Of a stretch of DNA of 64,000 nucleotides, positions 8,390 through 16,961 are shown in pieces; positions within the stretch are counted from its first letter, which is position 1, and each line of letters begins with the position of its first letter. The notes below the pieces were generated by a model. That model saw nothing but the letters and a program-made list of their open reading frames with translations. It searched no databases and was not told the origin of the DNA. The position numbers and the translations under genes are program-made. The stretch covers positions 1,328,069-1,392,068 of the forward strand of contig NZ_JACHXO010000001.1 in assembly GCF_014192155.1 (NCBI RefSeq), written 5' to 3'. Source of the DNA: Roseateles terrae (GTDB lineage: Bacteria; Pseudomonadota; Gammaproteobacteria; Burkholderiales; Burkholderiaceae_C).

Positions 8390-9514
8390 TTACGTATGGT
8401 CGCAAGTTTGACGAAGCGCCCATTCAATGTGTTCCGCGAGCAACGGCGAAGCTCTCTGTTGGCCAGCACACAAAGCGGCGCGGATCGACGCACGCAGCTC
8501 GGCATCCAGCGACTGGCGCAGCGCATTGCCCATCGCCACCGCCAGGTTCCGCTGCCAACGCGCGTGGCCGATGCGTCGAATGGCCGAGCCTTCGGTGCGC
8601 TTGAGGAAGGTGGCTTCGTCCCAGGCCCACAGCTGCAGCAGCGAGGCATGGCCCAGCGGCTCGCGCCAGTCGAAGTCAGGCAAGGCCTGGCGCCGCGCAA
8701 ACTTGTTCCAGGGACAGACGAGCTGGCAGTCGTCGCAGCCGTAGATGCGATTGCCCATGGCGGGCCGCAGTTCCTCCGGAATCGGCCCGTCCTGCTCGAT
8801 GGTCAGGTAGCTGATGCAGCGCCGGGCATCCAGGCGGTATGGCGCGACGATCGCCTGCGTCGGGCAGGCGTCCAGGCAGGCGCGGCACTGGCCGCAGTGG
8901 GCGGTGACCGGCTCGCTCGGCGGCAGCGGCAGATCCAGATAGATCTCCCCGAGGAAGAACATCGACCCGGCCTCCCGGTGCAGGGTTAGGGTGTGCTTGC
9001 CCCGCCAGCCGATGCCCGAGCGGCTGGCCAGTTCCACCTCCAGCACCGGTGCCGAGTCGGTGAACACCCGGTGCCCCAGCGGCCCCACGGCCGTCTGGAT
9101 GCGGTCGGCCAGCTGCTGCAGGCGCTGGCGCAGCACCTTGTGATAGTCCCGCCCCCGGGCATAGAGCGAGACCTGGGCGCGGGCCGGATCGGCCAGGGCC
9201 GCATGCTCCTTTTGCTGCCAGTCGGCGTCCAGATGGGCCGGTAGGTAGTCCATGCGTGCGGTCAGCACACACAGCGTGCCGGGCACCAGCTCGGCCGGCC
9301 GCGCGCGCTTCATGCCGTGGGCCTGCATGTAATGCATCTGGCCATGAAAGCCGGCATCGAGCCAGGCTTGCAGGCCCGCTTCCGCATCGGTGAGATCGAC
9401 GTGGGCCACGCCAATCTGTGAGAATCCGAGCTCAAGCGCCCAGGTGCGGATCTGACCCGTCAACGCATGCAGCGTGTCGGGCGTTCGGTCGGGAGCGTTC
9501 AGCAAGGATTCCAT
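8390..9514 (-). CDS. queG: Epoxyqueuosine reductase
   Basis: Last step of queuosine synthesis in tRNA: cobalamin-dependent reduction of epoxyqueuosine to queuosine. It has 374 residues. A likely catalytic Asp is at 153 (FTDSAPVLE). Two 4Fe-4S clusters are ligated by CGQCRACLDACP (Cys207, 210, 213, 217) and Cys233 with CDDCQLVCP (Cys260, 263, 267). Its ATG (9514) is only 5 bp from the start codon of divergent tsaE. A TAAAAT box lies within the first codons of tsaE and may be its -10 element. Confidence 0.96.
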   Translation of the reverse strand: MESLLNAPDRTPDTLHALTGQIRTWALELGFSQIGVAHVDLTDAEAGLQAWLDAGFHGQMHYMQAHGMKRARPAELVPGTLCVLTARMDYLPAHLDADWQQKEHAALADPARAQVSLYARGRDYHKVLRQRLQQLADRIQTAVGPLGHRVFTDSAPVLEVELASRSGIGWRGKHTLTLHREAGSMFFLGEIYLDLPLPPSEPVTAHCGQCRACLDACPTQAIVAPYRLDARRCISYLTIEQDGPIPEELRPAMGNRIYGCDDCQLVCPWNKFARRQALPDFDWREPLGHASLLQLWAWDEATFLKRTEGSAIRRIGHARWQRNLAVAMGNALRQSLDAELRASIRAALCAGQQRASPLLAEHIEWALRQTCDHT

Positions 9515-9519
9515 AGGTT

Positions 9520-10020
9520 TTGAGCATTTTAGAAACCCGCCAATTCCGTTGGCCTGATGAGGCCGCCTGCGAGCGTTTTGCGCAGGCGCTGGCCCGGTGT
9601 CCGCAAATCTCGGACCTCAGTATCGAACTCGAGGGCGGCCTCGGGGCCGGCAAGACCAGCCTGGTGCGGCATCTGCTGCGCGCGCTGGGCGTGACCGGTC
9701 GCATCAAGAGCCCCAGTTATGCGGTGGTGGAGGACTATCAGCCCCCTGCCCTGCAAGGCCTGCCCGCCCATCACTTCGACTTCTACCGCTTCAACGACCC
9801 GCGCGAGTGGGAAGACGCCGGCTTTCGCGACCTCTTTGCCGCGCCGGGGCTGAAGCTGAGCGAATGGCCCCAGAAAGCGGCCGGCATGCTGCCGCCGCCC
9901 GACCTTCACCTGACCCTGGACGTGGCGGACGACGACCGCCGCGATGTCCTCGCCCAGGCTCACACGCCCCGCGGCGTGGCGCTGCTGGCGGAACTGACCC
10001 AATACCTCGATCAAGCATGA
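9520..10020 (+). CDS. tsaE: tRNA threonylcarbamoyladenosine synthesis ATPase TsaE
   Basis: P-loop ATPase that works with TsaB/TsaD in making t6A37 in ANN-decoding tRNAs; 166 residues. Walker A GGLGAGKT is at 39-46, SPSY at 64-67 and the family motif HHFDFYR at 84-90. A TTG start is the only reasonable initiator: no ATG occurs in frame before the conserved region. The stop overlaps the amiC ATG (ATGA), matching the tsaE-amiC pairing seen in many proteobacteria. It is divergent from queG with a 5-bp gap, so its promoter must lie inside queG. Confidence 0.94.
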   Translation: MSILETRQFRWPDEAACERFAQALARCPQISDLSIELEGGLGAGKTSLVRHLLRALGVTGRIKSPSYAVVEDYQPPALQGLPAHHFDFYRFNDPREWEDAGFRDLFAAPGLKLSEWPQKAAGMLPPPDLHLTLDVADDDRRDVLAQAHTPRGVALLAELTQYLDQA

Positions 10021-11468
10021 CTGGAGACTCCCGGACCTCTGCCCCGCGCCGCCGCGCGCTCCGCCAGATGGGTGCGCTGGTGCTCAGCGTGCCGGTATGG
10101 CCGGCCACCCTGCCCTCGGTGGCGCAGGCGGCGGGCTCGTCGGCGTCCATCATTGCGGTGCGCGTCTGGCCGGCAGAAGACTACACCCGCGTCACGCTGG
10201 AATCCGACCGTGCCCTGGCCGCCAAGAGCTTTCTGGCCAACCATCCGGACCGGCTGGTGATCGACATCGACGGCCTGGAACTCAGCCCCGACCTGCGGGA
10301 ACTGCTGGGCAAGGTCCGGCCGGACGATCCCTACATCGCGGCGGTGCGCGTCGGCCAGAACCAGCCGCGGGTGGTGCGCATCGTGTTCGACCTGAAGCAG
10401 CCGATTGCCCCCCAGGTGTTCACCATCGAGCCGGTGGCCGCCTACAAGAACCGGCTGGTGCTGGATCTGTATCCGTTGCAGGAGCGTGATCCGCTGCTGG
10501 ATCTGGTCCGCGAGAAGGAAGCGGCGGAACAGGCTGCCGCCCAGTCGGTGCAGGATGCGCTGGGGGAGCTGATCGACAAGATCGGTCGCCCGCAGCCGGC
10601 CGCCTCTGAAGCGGAACGCGCCGTGGCGCAGGCCCGCCCCCAGGCCCGTCCTGCGCCGCGCCCCGCCGGCCCCACCCCACCACCGCCACCCGCACCCACC
10701 CCGCCACCGCCCCTCAAGGACGTGGCGCCGGAGATGAGCCAGGCCAAGCTGGACCGGCTGATCGTGATTGCGATCGACCCCGGTCATGGCGGTGAAGATC
10801 CGGGCGCCATCGGCCCCAGCGGGCTCAGGGAAAAGGATGTGGTGCTGGCCATCGGTCTGAAGCTGCGCGAGCGGCTCAACAGCAATCCCAAGATCCGCGT
10901 CATGATGACCCGCGACGCCGACTTCTTCGTGCCCCTGGGCGAGCGGGTGCGCAAGGCCCGCCGGGTGCAGGCCGACCTCTTTGTCTCGATCCATGCCGAC
11001 GCCTTCATCACTCCCAAGGCCCGCGGCGCTTCCGTGTTTGCCCTGTCCTCCGGTGGTGCCAGTTCCACGGCCGCGCGCTGGATGGCCGACAAGGAAAACG
11101 CCGCCGATATCGTGGGCGGCGTCAACACCAAGGGTGTGAAGGACGACGGCGTGCTGCGCGCCATGCTGGACATGAGCACCACCGCGCAGATCAAGGACAG
11201 CATGAAGCTGGGCGGCGAAGTGCTGGGTCAGATCGGCAAGGTGGGCAAGCTGCACAAGGGCAGCGTGGAACAGGCGGGATTTGCGGTGCTCAAGGCGCCG
11301 GACGTGCCCTCCATCCTGGTGGAGACGGCCTTCATCTCCAACCCCGAGGAAGAGTCCAAGCTACGCGACCCGGACTATCAGGATGAACTGGTCAAGGCGC
11401 TGGCGACCGGGATTGCCCGCTACTTTGCGAAGAATCCCCCGCTGGCGGCGCGGCATCGGGCGCTTTGA
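10017..11468 (+). CDS. amiC: N-acetylmuramoyl-L-alanine amidase, AmiC type
   Basis: Periplasmic zinc amidase cleaving the peptide side chain from peptidoglycan during daughter-cell separation; 483 residues. The N-terminus has a twin-arginine-like signal (PRRRALRQMGALVLS, residues 10-24), as expected for Tat-exported AmiC. An AMIN domain spans ~45-150 and a proline-rich linker ~205-235. The Amidase_3 domain (~248-480) has DPGHGG (zinc His257), Glu272, SIHADAF (zinc His) and the catalytic Glu of VETAFISNP. The ATG at 10017 overlaps the tsaE stop; the frame is open upstream but without homology. Confidence 0.95.
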   Translation: MTGDSRTSAPRRRALRQMGALVLSVPVWPATLPSVAQAAGSSASIIAVRVWPAEDYTRVTLESDRALAAKSFLANHPDRLVIDIDGLELSPDLRELLGKVRPDDPYIAAVRVGQNQPRVVRIVFDLKQPIAPQVFTIEPVAAYKNRLVLDLYPLQERDPLLDLVREKEAAEQAAAQSVQDALGELIDKIGRPQPAASEAERAVAQARPQARPAPRPAGPTPPPPPAPTPPPPLKDVAPEMSQAKLDRLIVIAIDPGHGGEDPGAIGPSGLREKDVVLAIGLKLRERLNSNPKIRVMMTRDADFFVPLGERVRKARRVQADLFVSIHADAFITPKARGASVFALSSGGASSTAARWMADKENAADIVGGVNTKGVKDDGVLRAMLDMSTTAQIKDSMKLGGEVLGQIGKVGKLHKGSVEQAGFAVLKAPDVPSILVETAFISNPEEESKLRDPDYQDELVKALATGIARYFAKNPPLAARHRAL

Positions 11469-11487
11469 CGGGAATGGATGTTGCTTG

Positions 11488-11524
11488 AAAAAAAGGCCGG
11501 AGCACTCGAGGTGCACCGGCCTTT
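11488..11524. terminator. Bidirectional terminator between amiC and the PEP-CTERM gene
   Basis: Stem AAAGGCCGG / CCGGCCTTT (11492-11500 with 11516-11524) with an inner GCAC/GTGC helix. The A-run at 11488-11494 makes it a strong terminator on the minus strand; the plus strand has only a short T stretch. Confidence 0.85.
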
Positions 11525-11631
11525 GATCTTCTGACCCTTTCCCTCTCCGCAAGACGTCCGCGAAGGGTGCTGCGGGCTTCCTGCGGATAGCGGGTCTCTG
11601 GTGTCAGATTTTGGGTATCAGGCTAGAGCTA

Positions 11632-12207
11632 TCAAGCCTGCTGACGACGGCGACGCAGCAACGCCACGCCCACCATGCCCAGACCGGCCAGCGCCAGGGT
11701 GCCGGGTTCCGGCACGCTGTTGGCAGCGGCAGCCGAGAAGTTCAGATTGTCGATCGCCACCGCACCGCTCTGGATGATCTCGAAGCGGGCGATGTTGGAG
11801 GTGGAATTCACGCTCAGGCTGAACCAGCTGGTGCCGCTGCCCGAAGCCGAGGCCAGCAGATGGTTGGCGCTGTCGTAGACATTCAGCGTGGCGCGATCGA
11901 AATCATTGCCTTCATCACCCACCAGCATCGACAGGCTGTTCACCGCCACGCTGAAGTAGCCGGTGATGTTGTCCCAGCCCGACGAGCCCAGCGAGTAGTT
12001 ACCCGCAGCCGACTTGCTGCCGGAGTGGTCGTAGACCCAGTACGAGGTGTTGGCACTGAAGGTCAGACCCTTGCTGGCGTAGCGGTCGTAGGTCGGCGTG
12101 ACATTGCGCAGGTCTTCGAAGTTCACGGTCGCGGCGGCGGCCGGCGTCACAACGGCCACCAGCCCGGCGGCGGCCATTGCCAGGGAGGCGATCAGGCGAT
12201 TCAGCAT
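11632..12207 (-). CDS. PEP-CTERM sorting-domain secreted protein
   Basis: Exported protein of 191 residues. Signal peptide ~1-26 (LIASLAMAAAGLVAVV, cleavage after AAA). The middle is a Ser/Thr/Asn-rich beta domain. The C-terminus is a textbook PEP-CTERM signal: VPEPGT (about 166-171), a transmembrane stretch and an RRRR cluster. Exosortase should cleave it at the envelope; such proteins accompany exopolysaccharide and floc or biofilm formation. No exosortase is in the window. The gene is preceded by a sigma-54 promoter and two activator-like sites, described separately. Confidence 0.92.
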   Translation of the reverse strand: MLNRLIASLAMAAAGLVAVVTPAAAATVNFEDLRNVTPTYDRYASKGLTFSANTSYWVYDHSGSKSAAGNYSLGSSGWDNITGYFSVAVNSLSMLVGDEGNDFDRATLNVYDSANHLLASASGSGTSWFSLSVNSTSNIARFEIIQSGAVAIDNLNFSAAAANSVPEPGTLALAGLGMVGVALLRRRRQQA

Positions 12208-12245
12208 GAGGTGCTCTTATAAGAAATGTCCAAACGCACTCCAAG

Positions 12246-12263
12246 TAGCGAAATGTGTGCCAA
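12246..12263 (-). promoter_or_regulatory. Sigma-54 (-24/-12) promoter of the PEP-CTERM gene
   Basis: On the minus strand TTGGCACACATTTCGCTA matches the RpoN consensus: TGGCAC at -24, and GC at -12 with exactly the required 10 nt between GG and GC. Transcription would start near 12236, ~30 nt before the ATG. Confidence 0.75.
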
Positions 12264-12313
12264 CGCACTAAGTCATTGATTCCCTTATCCCTAAGGATAG
12301 GGATGCCGTGTCA

Positions 12314-12332
12314 CTGTAAAAAGCTTCGACAG
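12314..12332. promoter_or_regulatory. Upstream activator-like site 1 (CTGT-N11-ACAG)
   Basis: Imperfect palindrome centred about 87 bp upstream of the predicted sigma-54 transcription start. Its dyad arms CTGT and ACAG have the same spacing as the second site at 12379, which fits binding of an enhancer-binding protein such as a PrsR-like regulator. Confidence 0.5.
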
Positions 12333-12378
12333 CGGCTTGAAACTGTTCGTGAACTGCGTCACGGATGGTGAGATCGGG

Positions 12379-12397
12379 CTGTCGGAAAATTTGACAG
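12379..12397. promoter_or_regulatory. Upstream activator-like site 2 (CTGT-N11-ACAG)
   Basis: Second copy with arms extended to CTGTC/GACAG, centred 65 bp further upstream (about -152), roughly six helical turns from site 1. Confidence 0.55.
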
Positions 12398-12410
12398 TGT
12401 TGCGGCGCTA

Positions 12411-12455
12411 AAGAAAAACACCCCGCCTCCGGATCGGGTCCGGAGCACGGGGTGT
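12411..12455 (-). terminator. Rho-independent terminator of the tricorn-like protease gene
   Basis: Two stacked helices: ACACCCCG with CGGGGTGT (12418-12425, 12448-12455) and CTCCGGA with TCCGGAG (12427-12433, 12439-12445). A T-run follows on the minus strand (complement of 12414-12418). Confidence 0.92.
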
Positions 12456-12537
12456 TCATGAAACGCAAGCGTCGGGCTTGCTCAGCGGCGCAGCGGCCGA
12501 TCCACTCTGCGGCTAAGCCCTTCAGCGCTTCTGAAGC

Positions 12538-15500
12538 TCAACCGCCGACCTTCGTCGGCATCGCCGGCGGTTCGGTCCGCTGGATCGGCTTCCAGGTCTT
12601 GAGCCGCTCCATCACATTGGCCACGGCCGCTTCCAGTTGCACGTCGCGACCTTCATTCACGGCCACCGGGTCGAGGTTGACATCGATATCCGGCGCCACG
12701 CCTTCGTTCTCGATGCGCCATTCCCCTTCCGGCGTGAAGAAGCGGAAGAACGGCACCACCAGCGAGCCACCGTCGATCAACGGCGGATTGGCCGCGATGC
12801 CGATCAGCCCGCCCCAGGTCCGCTTGCCGATCAGCGGACCGAGGCCGGTACGGCGGAAGGCATACGGCATGAAGTCGCCGCCCGACCCTGCGTCCTGGTC
12901 GATCAGCATCGCCTTGGGCCCATAGATCGCGCCGCCCGGGGTGTCGTAGACCAGCGCGTCGCGGTCCTTCCAGCTGCCCAGGTAGGCGCGGCCCAGCACC
13001 TCGGTCACGTAGTTGGCGGCCTGGCCGCCGCCGTTGCGACGGTCATCCATCACCAGGCCCTGCTTGTCCACCTGCGCGAAGAACATGCGGTTGAACAGCT
13101 GGAAGCCTTGGGTCGCCGTGTCCGGCATGTAGACGTAGGCCAGCTTGCCACCGCTCAGGCGGTCCACTTCCTGGCGGTTGTGCTCCACCCAGTCCCACTG
13201 GCGCAGCGCCACTTCGCTCGCGATCGGCTCCACCTGCACCTGACGGGCGCCCAGCCCCTTGGCGTCGCTGGCGATCGTCAGCTGCACCGGTTTGCCGACG
13301 GTGTTTTCCAGTTGCTGGAAGAGGTTGTGCTGGGCATCCACCGGGCGGCCGTTGACCGCCAGCAGGTAGTCCCCCGCCTTGACGTTGAGGCCCGGGGCCG
13401 CCAGCGGCGCCTTCAGGAACGGATTCCAGCGATCGCCCTGGAAGATCTTGCTGATGCGGTAGTGGCCGCCGTCAAAGCTGAAGTCCGCGCCCAGCAGGCC
13501 AATGGCCACCTTGGGTTCGGTCAGCACGTCGCCGCCGCCAACACGGTTGTGGCCGACCTGCAGCTCGCCGATCATCTCCACCATCAGCTCGTTCAGGTCT
13601 TCACGACGCTGCACATGGGCCAGCAGCGGCAGATAACGCTGATAGATGCCCTTCCAGTCCACGCCATGCAGCTTGGGGTCGTAGAAGAATTCCTTCTCCA
13701 TCCACCAGGTCTCGTCAAAGATCTGGCGCCATTCGGCGCGCGGGTCGATGCGCACCTTCAGGCCAGAGACATCCACCGGCTTGGCGTCGATCTTCTCCCG
13801 CGCATCGGCCACCTCCAGCCGGCCATTGCCCAGGTCGAAGAGGATTTTCTTGCCGTCGGCACTCAGGGAATAGTCCTGCACGCCCGGCTTGATGGACTTG
13901 GCCTTTTTCTCTTCGAAGTCGAAACGGAACAGCGAGCCGCGCTCGTTGCCATCGCCGGATGGCGGCTCGATGCTGGTGCCGGGCTGTTCACGCTCGATGT
14001 AGAACAGGGCGCCATCGGCGGCGACGTCCAGATGGTCGTACCGCGCCTGGGCCACCGGCAGACCGACGATGCGGTTCTGCAGGCCGGCGAAGTCGATGCG
14101 CACCGGCTTGGCCTTGCCGTCCTTCTTGTCGCCCTTCTTGTCGTCCTTCTTGTCGGACTTGGCGTCAGCTTTGGCATCCACCTGGCCGTCAGCCTTCTTG
14201 TCCGACTTGCTGTCGGACTTGTCGCCCTTGTCCTCATCGTCGCCGTCCCCGGCGCCGCCCTTGCCGGCCTTGCCGTCTTCATCACCCGCCTTGGGCAGCA
14301 GCGGCGACGAGCCGTCCGACCGCAGCACCGCCGCGAACAGCCCCATGCGCAGCGAACGCTCCTGGGTGGACATGTCCAGGCCCACCTGCGCCGGTCCCGA
14401 GTTCACCGATGCGGCGAAGAACAGCACGTCCCCCTTGCTGGAGAACACCGGCTGCTCGGCATGGCTCATGCCGTCGGTCAGCGTGTGCTGCTGGCCGGTC
14501 TGGAAATCGTGCACCTTGATCTGGCTGAAGTGATTGCGGCCGGTCACCGTGTAGGCGAGCCAGCGGCCATCGGGCGAGAAGCTGGCGTCGTAGTTCTGGC
14601 GGCGTGGGCTGCTGTCGATCTTCAACAGTTGACCCGACTGCACGCCGGACAGCGGCAGCTGATAGAGGTTGAGATGGTTGTCCTGCAGCAGCAGGCGGCT
14701 GCCGTCGGGCGACCAGTCCAGCAAGCGGAAATAACCGGTCTCCGGCAGCAGAATCTTGCGCGGCGTTTTGCCCACGGCCTGGTCGCCGAGCTGGTCGCGC
14801 AGCACCACCTGATGGCGCATGCCGGGCTCGTCGGACACATAGGCCACCTGCTGGCCGTCCGGGCTCCACAGGGCGTCCTTTTCGCGGACGCCGGACGTCT
14901 GGGTGAGGTTGCGCACCACACCGTCCTTCACCGGCACCGAAAACACCTCGCCCCGCGCGCTCACCAGCACCCGCTTGCCGGTGGCCGACAGCGCCACGCT
15001 GGTGATGGTGCGGGCGGCATCCTTCCACTGCACCCGCGCCTGGGCGCTGGGTTCGTTCAGGCTGACGTTCAGCGTCACCGGCTCGCCACCCGCGAGGCTG
15101 ATTTCCTTGAGGCGGCCGCCCACCTCATAGACGATGCGGCCATCGCGGCCGTCCGCCGTCTTGACGTCCCAGCTGGTTTCCTTCGTCAACTGGCGCAGGG
15201 ATTTGCTGCGGGTGTTGTAGGCGAAGAGGTTGGCGGCACCGTCATTGCGATCGGAGATGAAGACGACTTCATCGCCCATCCAGATCGGGTTCCAGTCGGT
15301 GGCATTGACGTGGGGAATCTCTTCCCAGGTCTTGCCCTTGGGGTCGATGATCCAGATCGGCGGCGTGGTGCCGCCGCGGCTCTGACGCCAGCCGCTGGCG
15401 CCGTTGTTGGCCTGGCGGTAGGGTCGGTAGGCCAGCAGACGACCGTCCGGGCTCCAGCTGCCCTCGTAGGCCACGGCCTTCATCACCTGCTGCTCGAAGC

Positions 15501-16062
15501 CGCCGCCCACCGGCACTTCGTAGAGCTGGTTGCTGCGGTTGTTCAGCACCTGGCGTGGCGACGCGAACAGCACCCGCTGGCTGTCCGGGCTCCAGCCGGT
15601 GACCTGGTCGCTGCTGCCGTGCCAGGTCAGGCGGCGGGGCTGGCCGCCGGCGGTGGGCACCACATACACGTCGGTATTGCCGTCATAGGCGGCCGAGAAG
15701 GCGAGCCACTGGCCGTCCGGCGAGAATTTCGGAGTGAATTCCGACGTCACCCGCGGCACCAGCTGGCGCGGCTGGCTGCCGTCGCGGTTGGCGAGCCACA
15801 GCGCCCCGCCATACACAAAGGCCAGATGCCGGGCCGACACCGCCGGCTGACGCAGCAGCAGGCTGACGGCGGCGCCGGAGGCGGTCACCGGGGACACCGC
15901 CGCCGTAGCCGATGCCGATGAGGGAGGCGTGCCAGCGGTGGCGGAGGCCGCCGCGGACGAACCGGACTGCGACATCGCAGGCGATACGGCCAGGCCGGCG
16001 GCCAGGCTGACGGCGACGTTCAGGGCCAGGGCGATGGCCTGGCTCAGGGAACTCAGTTGCAT
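12538..16062 (-). CDS. Tricorn-like S41 protease with TolB-type propellers
   Basis: Large exported protease of 1,174 residues. A signal peptide occupies ~1-31 (cleavage near AMSQ). Repeated SPDGQ/SPDGR blades form TolB/DPP-IV-like propellers over about 70-590. A highly charged Asp/Lys run at ~595-650 (KSDKK/DKKGDKK units) interrupts the second propeller. A PDZ domain follows (~890-970), then the S41 catalytic region with DRRNGGG and a DAGSGGD nucleophile block. VGHN and the C-terminal ENEGVAPD supply probable triad residues. Tricorn degrades peptides released by larger proteases. Monocistronic, with its own terminator. Confidence 0.9.
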   Translation of the reverse strand: MQLSSLSQAIALALNVAVSLAAGLAVSPAMSQSGSSAAASATAGTPPSSASATAAVSPVTASGAAVSLLLRQPAVSARHLAFVYGGALWLANRDGSQPRQLVPRVTSEFTPKFSPDGQWLAFSAAYDGNTDVYVVPTAGGQPRRLTWHGSSDQVTGWSPDSQRVLFASPRQVLNNRSNQLYEVPVGGGFEQQVMKAVAYEGSWSPDGRLLAYRPYRQANNGASGWRQSRGGTTPPIWIIDPKGKTWEEIPHVNATDWNPIWMGDEVVFISDRNDGAANLFAYNTRSKSLRQLTKETSWDVKTADGRDGRIVYEVGGRLKEISLAGGEPVTLNVSLNEPSAQARVQWKDAARTITSVALSATGKRVLVSARGEVFSVPVKDGVVRNLTQTSGVREKDALWSPDGQQVAYVSDEPGMRHQVVLRDQLGDQAVGKTPRKILLPETGYFRLLDWSPDGSRLLLQDNHLNLYQLPLSGVQSGQLLKIDSSPRRQNYDASFSPDGRWLAYTVTGRNHFSQIKVHDFQTGQQHTLTDGMSHAEQPVFSSKGDVLFFAASVNSGPAQVGLDMSTQERSLRMGLFAAVLRSDGSSPLLPKAGDEDGKAGKGGAGDGDDEDKGDKSDSKSDKKADGQVDAKADAKSDKKDDKKGDKKDGKAKPVRIDFAGLQNRIVGLPVAQARYDHLDVAADGALFYIEREQPGTSIEPPSGDGNERGSLFRFDFEEKKAKSIKPGVQDYSLSADGKKILFDLGNGRLEVADAREKIDAKPVDVSGLKVRIDPRAEWRQIFDETWWMEKEFFYDPKLHGVDWKGIYQRYLPLLAHVQRREDLNELMVEMIGELQVGHNRVGGGDVLTEPKVAIGLLGADFSFDGGHYRISKIFQGDRWNPFLKAPLAAPGLNVKAGDYLLAVNGRPVDAQHNLFQQLENTVGKPVQLTIASDAKGLGARQVQVEPIASEVALRQWDWVEHNRQEVDRLSGGKLAYVYMPDTATQGFQLFNRMFFAQVDKQGLVMDDRRNGGGQAANYVTEVLGRAYLGSWKDRDALVYDTPGGAIYGPKAMLIDQDAGSGGDFMPYAFRRTGLGPLIGKRTWGGLIGIAANPPLIDGGSLVVPFFRFFTPEGEWRIENEGVAPDIDVNLDPVAVNEGRDVQLEAAVANVMERLKTWKPIQRTEPPAMPTKVGG

Positions 16063-16225
16063 GGGGCTGGGTACGGTGAAGTACGGTTGAAACCAGCGCC
16101 GCAGAATAGCGGGCTGGCGGGACCGTGCCGAAGCTCACCCCCATCGAACTGGCGCGTCCGGACTCGGGAGATACCCGAAGACGGGCCTGTCCCGCGGCCT
16201 CGTCTGGACCGGCCCGTCCGCCTCG

Positions 16226-16873
16226 TCAGGCCTGGGCCGGCTTGCGCGACGCCTTCCAGCCGCCGTACAGGGCAATCAGGCCTGGGATCAGGATCATGGC
16301 CCAGATGATCTTGCTCAGATGGGTCTGCACAAAGGGAATGTTCCCGAACAGATAGCCCGCCAGCGTCAGGCCCACCACCCACAGCATCGCGCCGCCCACG
16401 TTGTAGGCGGTGAAACGGCTGCGGCTCATCGCCGCCACCCCGGCCACGAACGGGGCGAAGGTGCGGATGAACGGCATGAACCGGGCCAGCACGATGGTGA
16501 TGCCACCATGGCGCTCATAAAACTCATGCGCGGCGTCGAAGGCGCGCTTGTTGAAGAAGCGGGACTGCTCCCACTGGAACACCTTGGGGCCGAGCGTGCG
16601 TCCGATGGTGTAGTTGCACTGGTCCCCCAGGATGGCCGCCACCAGCAGGACGCCCATGGCCAGCGGCAGGTTCATCACGCCGGCGCCGCACAGCGCCCCG
16701 ACGACGAACAGCAGCGAGTCACCCGGCAAAAACGGCATGACCACCACGCCGGTTTCCACGAAGACGATGAGGAACAGCAGCGCATACACCCAGGCTCCAT
16801 AGTTCGTGACGAACTCGGCCAGATGCGCGTCCACGTGCAGGACAAAATCGAGGAGGAATTGCAGGACATCCAT
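16226..16873 (-). CDS. DedA-family membrane protein
   Basis: Inner-membrane protein of 215 residues, a typical DedA (SNARE-associated/VTT) length. The hallmark segment FVETGVVVMPFLPGDSLL is at about 37-54, GDQCNYTIGR marks the second re-entrant region and FMPFIRTFAPFVAG the third. Several transmembrane helices follow, ending in a short basic tail. Members act as undecaprenyl-phosphate or phospholipid translocases, and this role is inferred by family. Divergent from mutL, 88 bp apart. Confidence 0.93.
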   Translation of the reverse strand: MDVLQFLLDFVLHVDAHLAEFVTNYGAWVYALLFLIVFVETGVVVMPFLPGDSLLFVVGALCGAGVMNLPLAMGVLLVAAILGDQCNYTIGRTLGPKVFQWEQSRFFNKRAFDAAHEFYERHGGITIVLARFMPFIRTFAPFVAGVAAMSRSRFTAYNVGGAMLWVVGLTLAGYLFGNIPFVQTHLSKIIWAMILIPGLIALYGGWKASRKPAQA

Positions 16874-16946
16874 GGCGGCGCATTATGGCGGTGTCCCGCC
16901 CCCTCCCCAGTCGGTTCCGCCTGCCCCCGGATTCGGGGGCCTCTTC

Positions 16947-16952
16947 TACAAT
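16947..16952 (+). promoter_or_regulatory. -10 box (TACAAT) before mutL
   Basis: TACAAT ends 9 bp before the mutL ATG, which would give a leaderless or nearly leaderless mRNA. No convincing -35 box is present; a GC hairpin (CCCCCGGATTCGGGGG) precedes it. Confidence 0.45.
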
Positions 16953-16961
16953 GGCCCCCCT

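Noticed and set aside
12637-15921. 1,094-codon open frame on the plus strand
   Set aside because: Antisense shadow of the tricorn-like protease; composition follows the opposite strand's codons and no family is recognisable.
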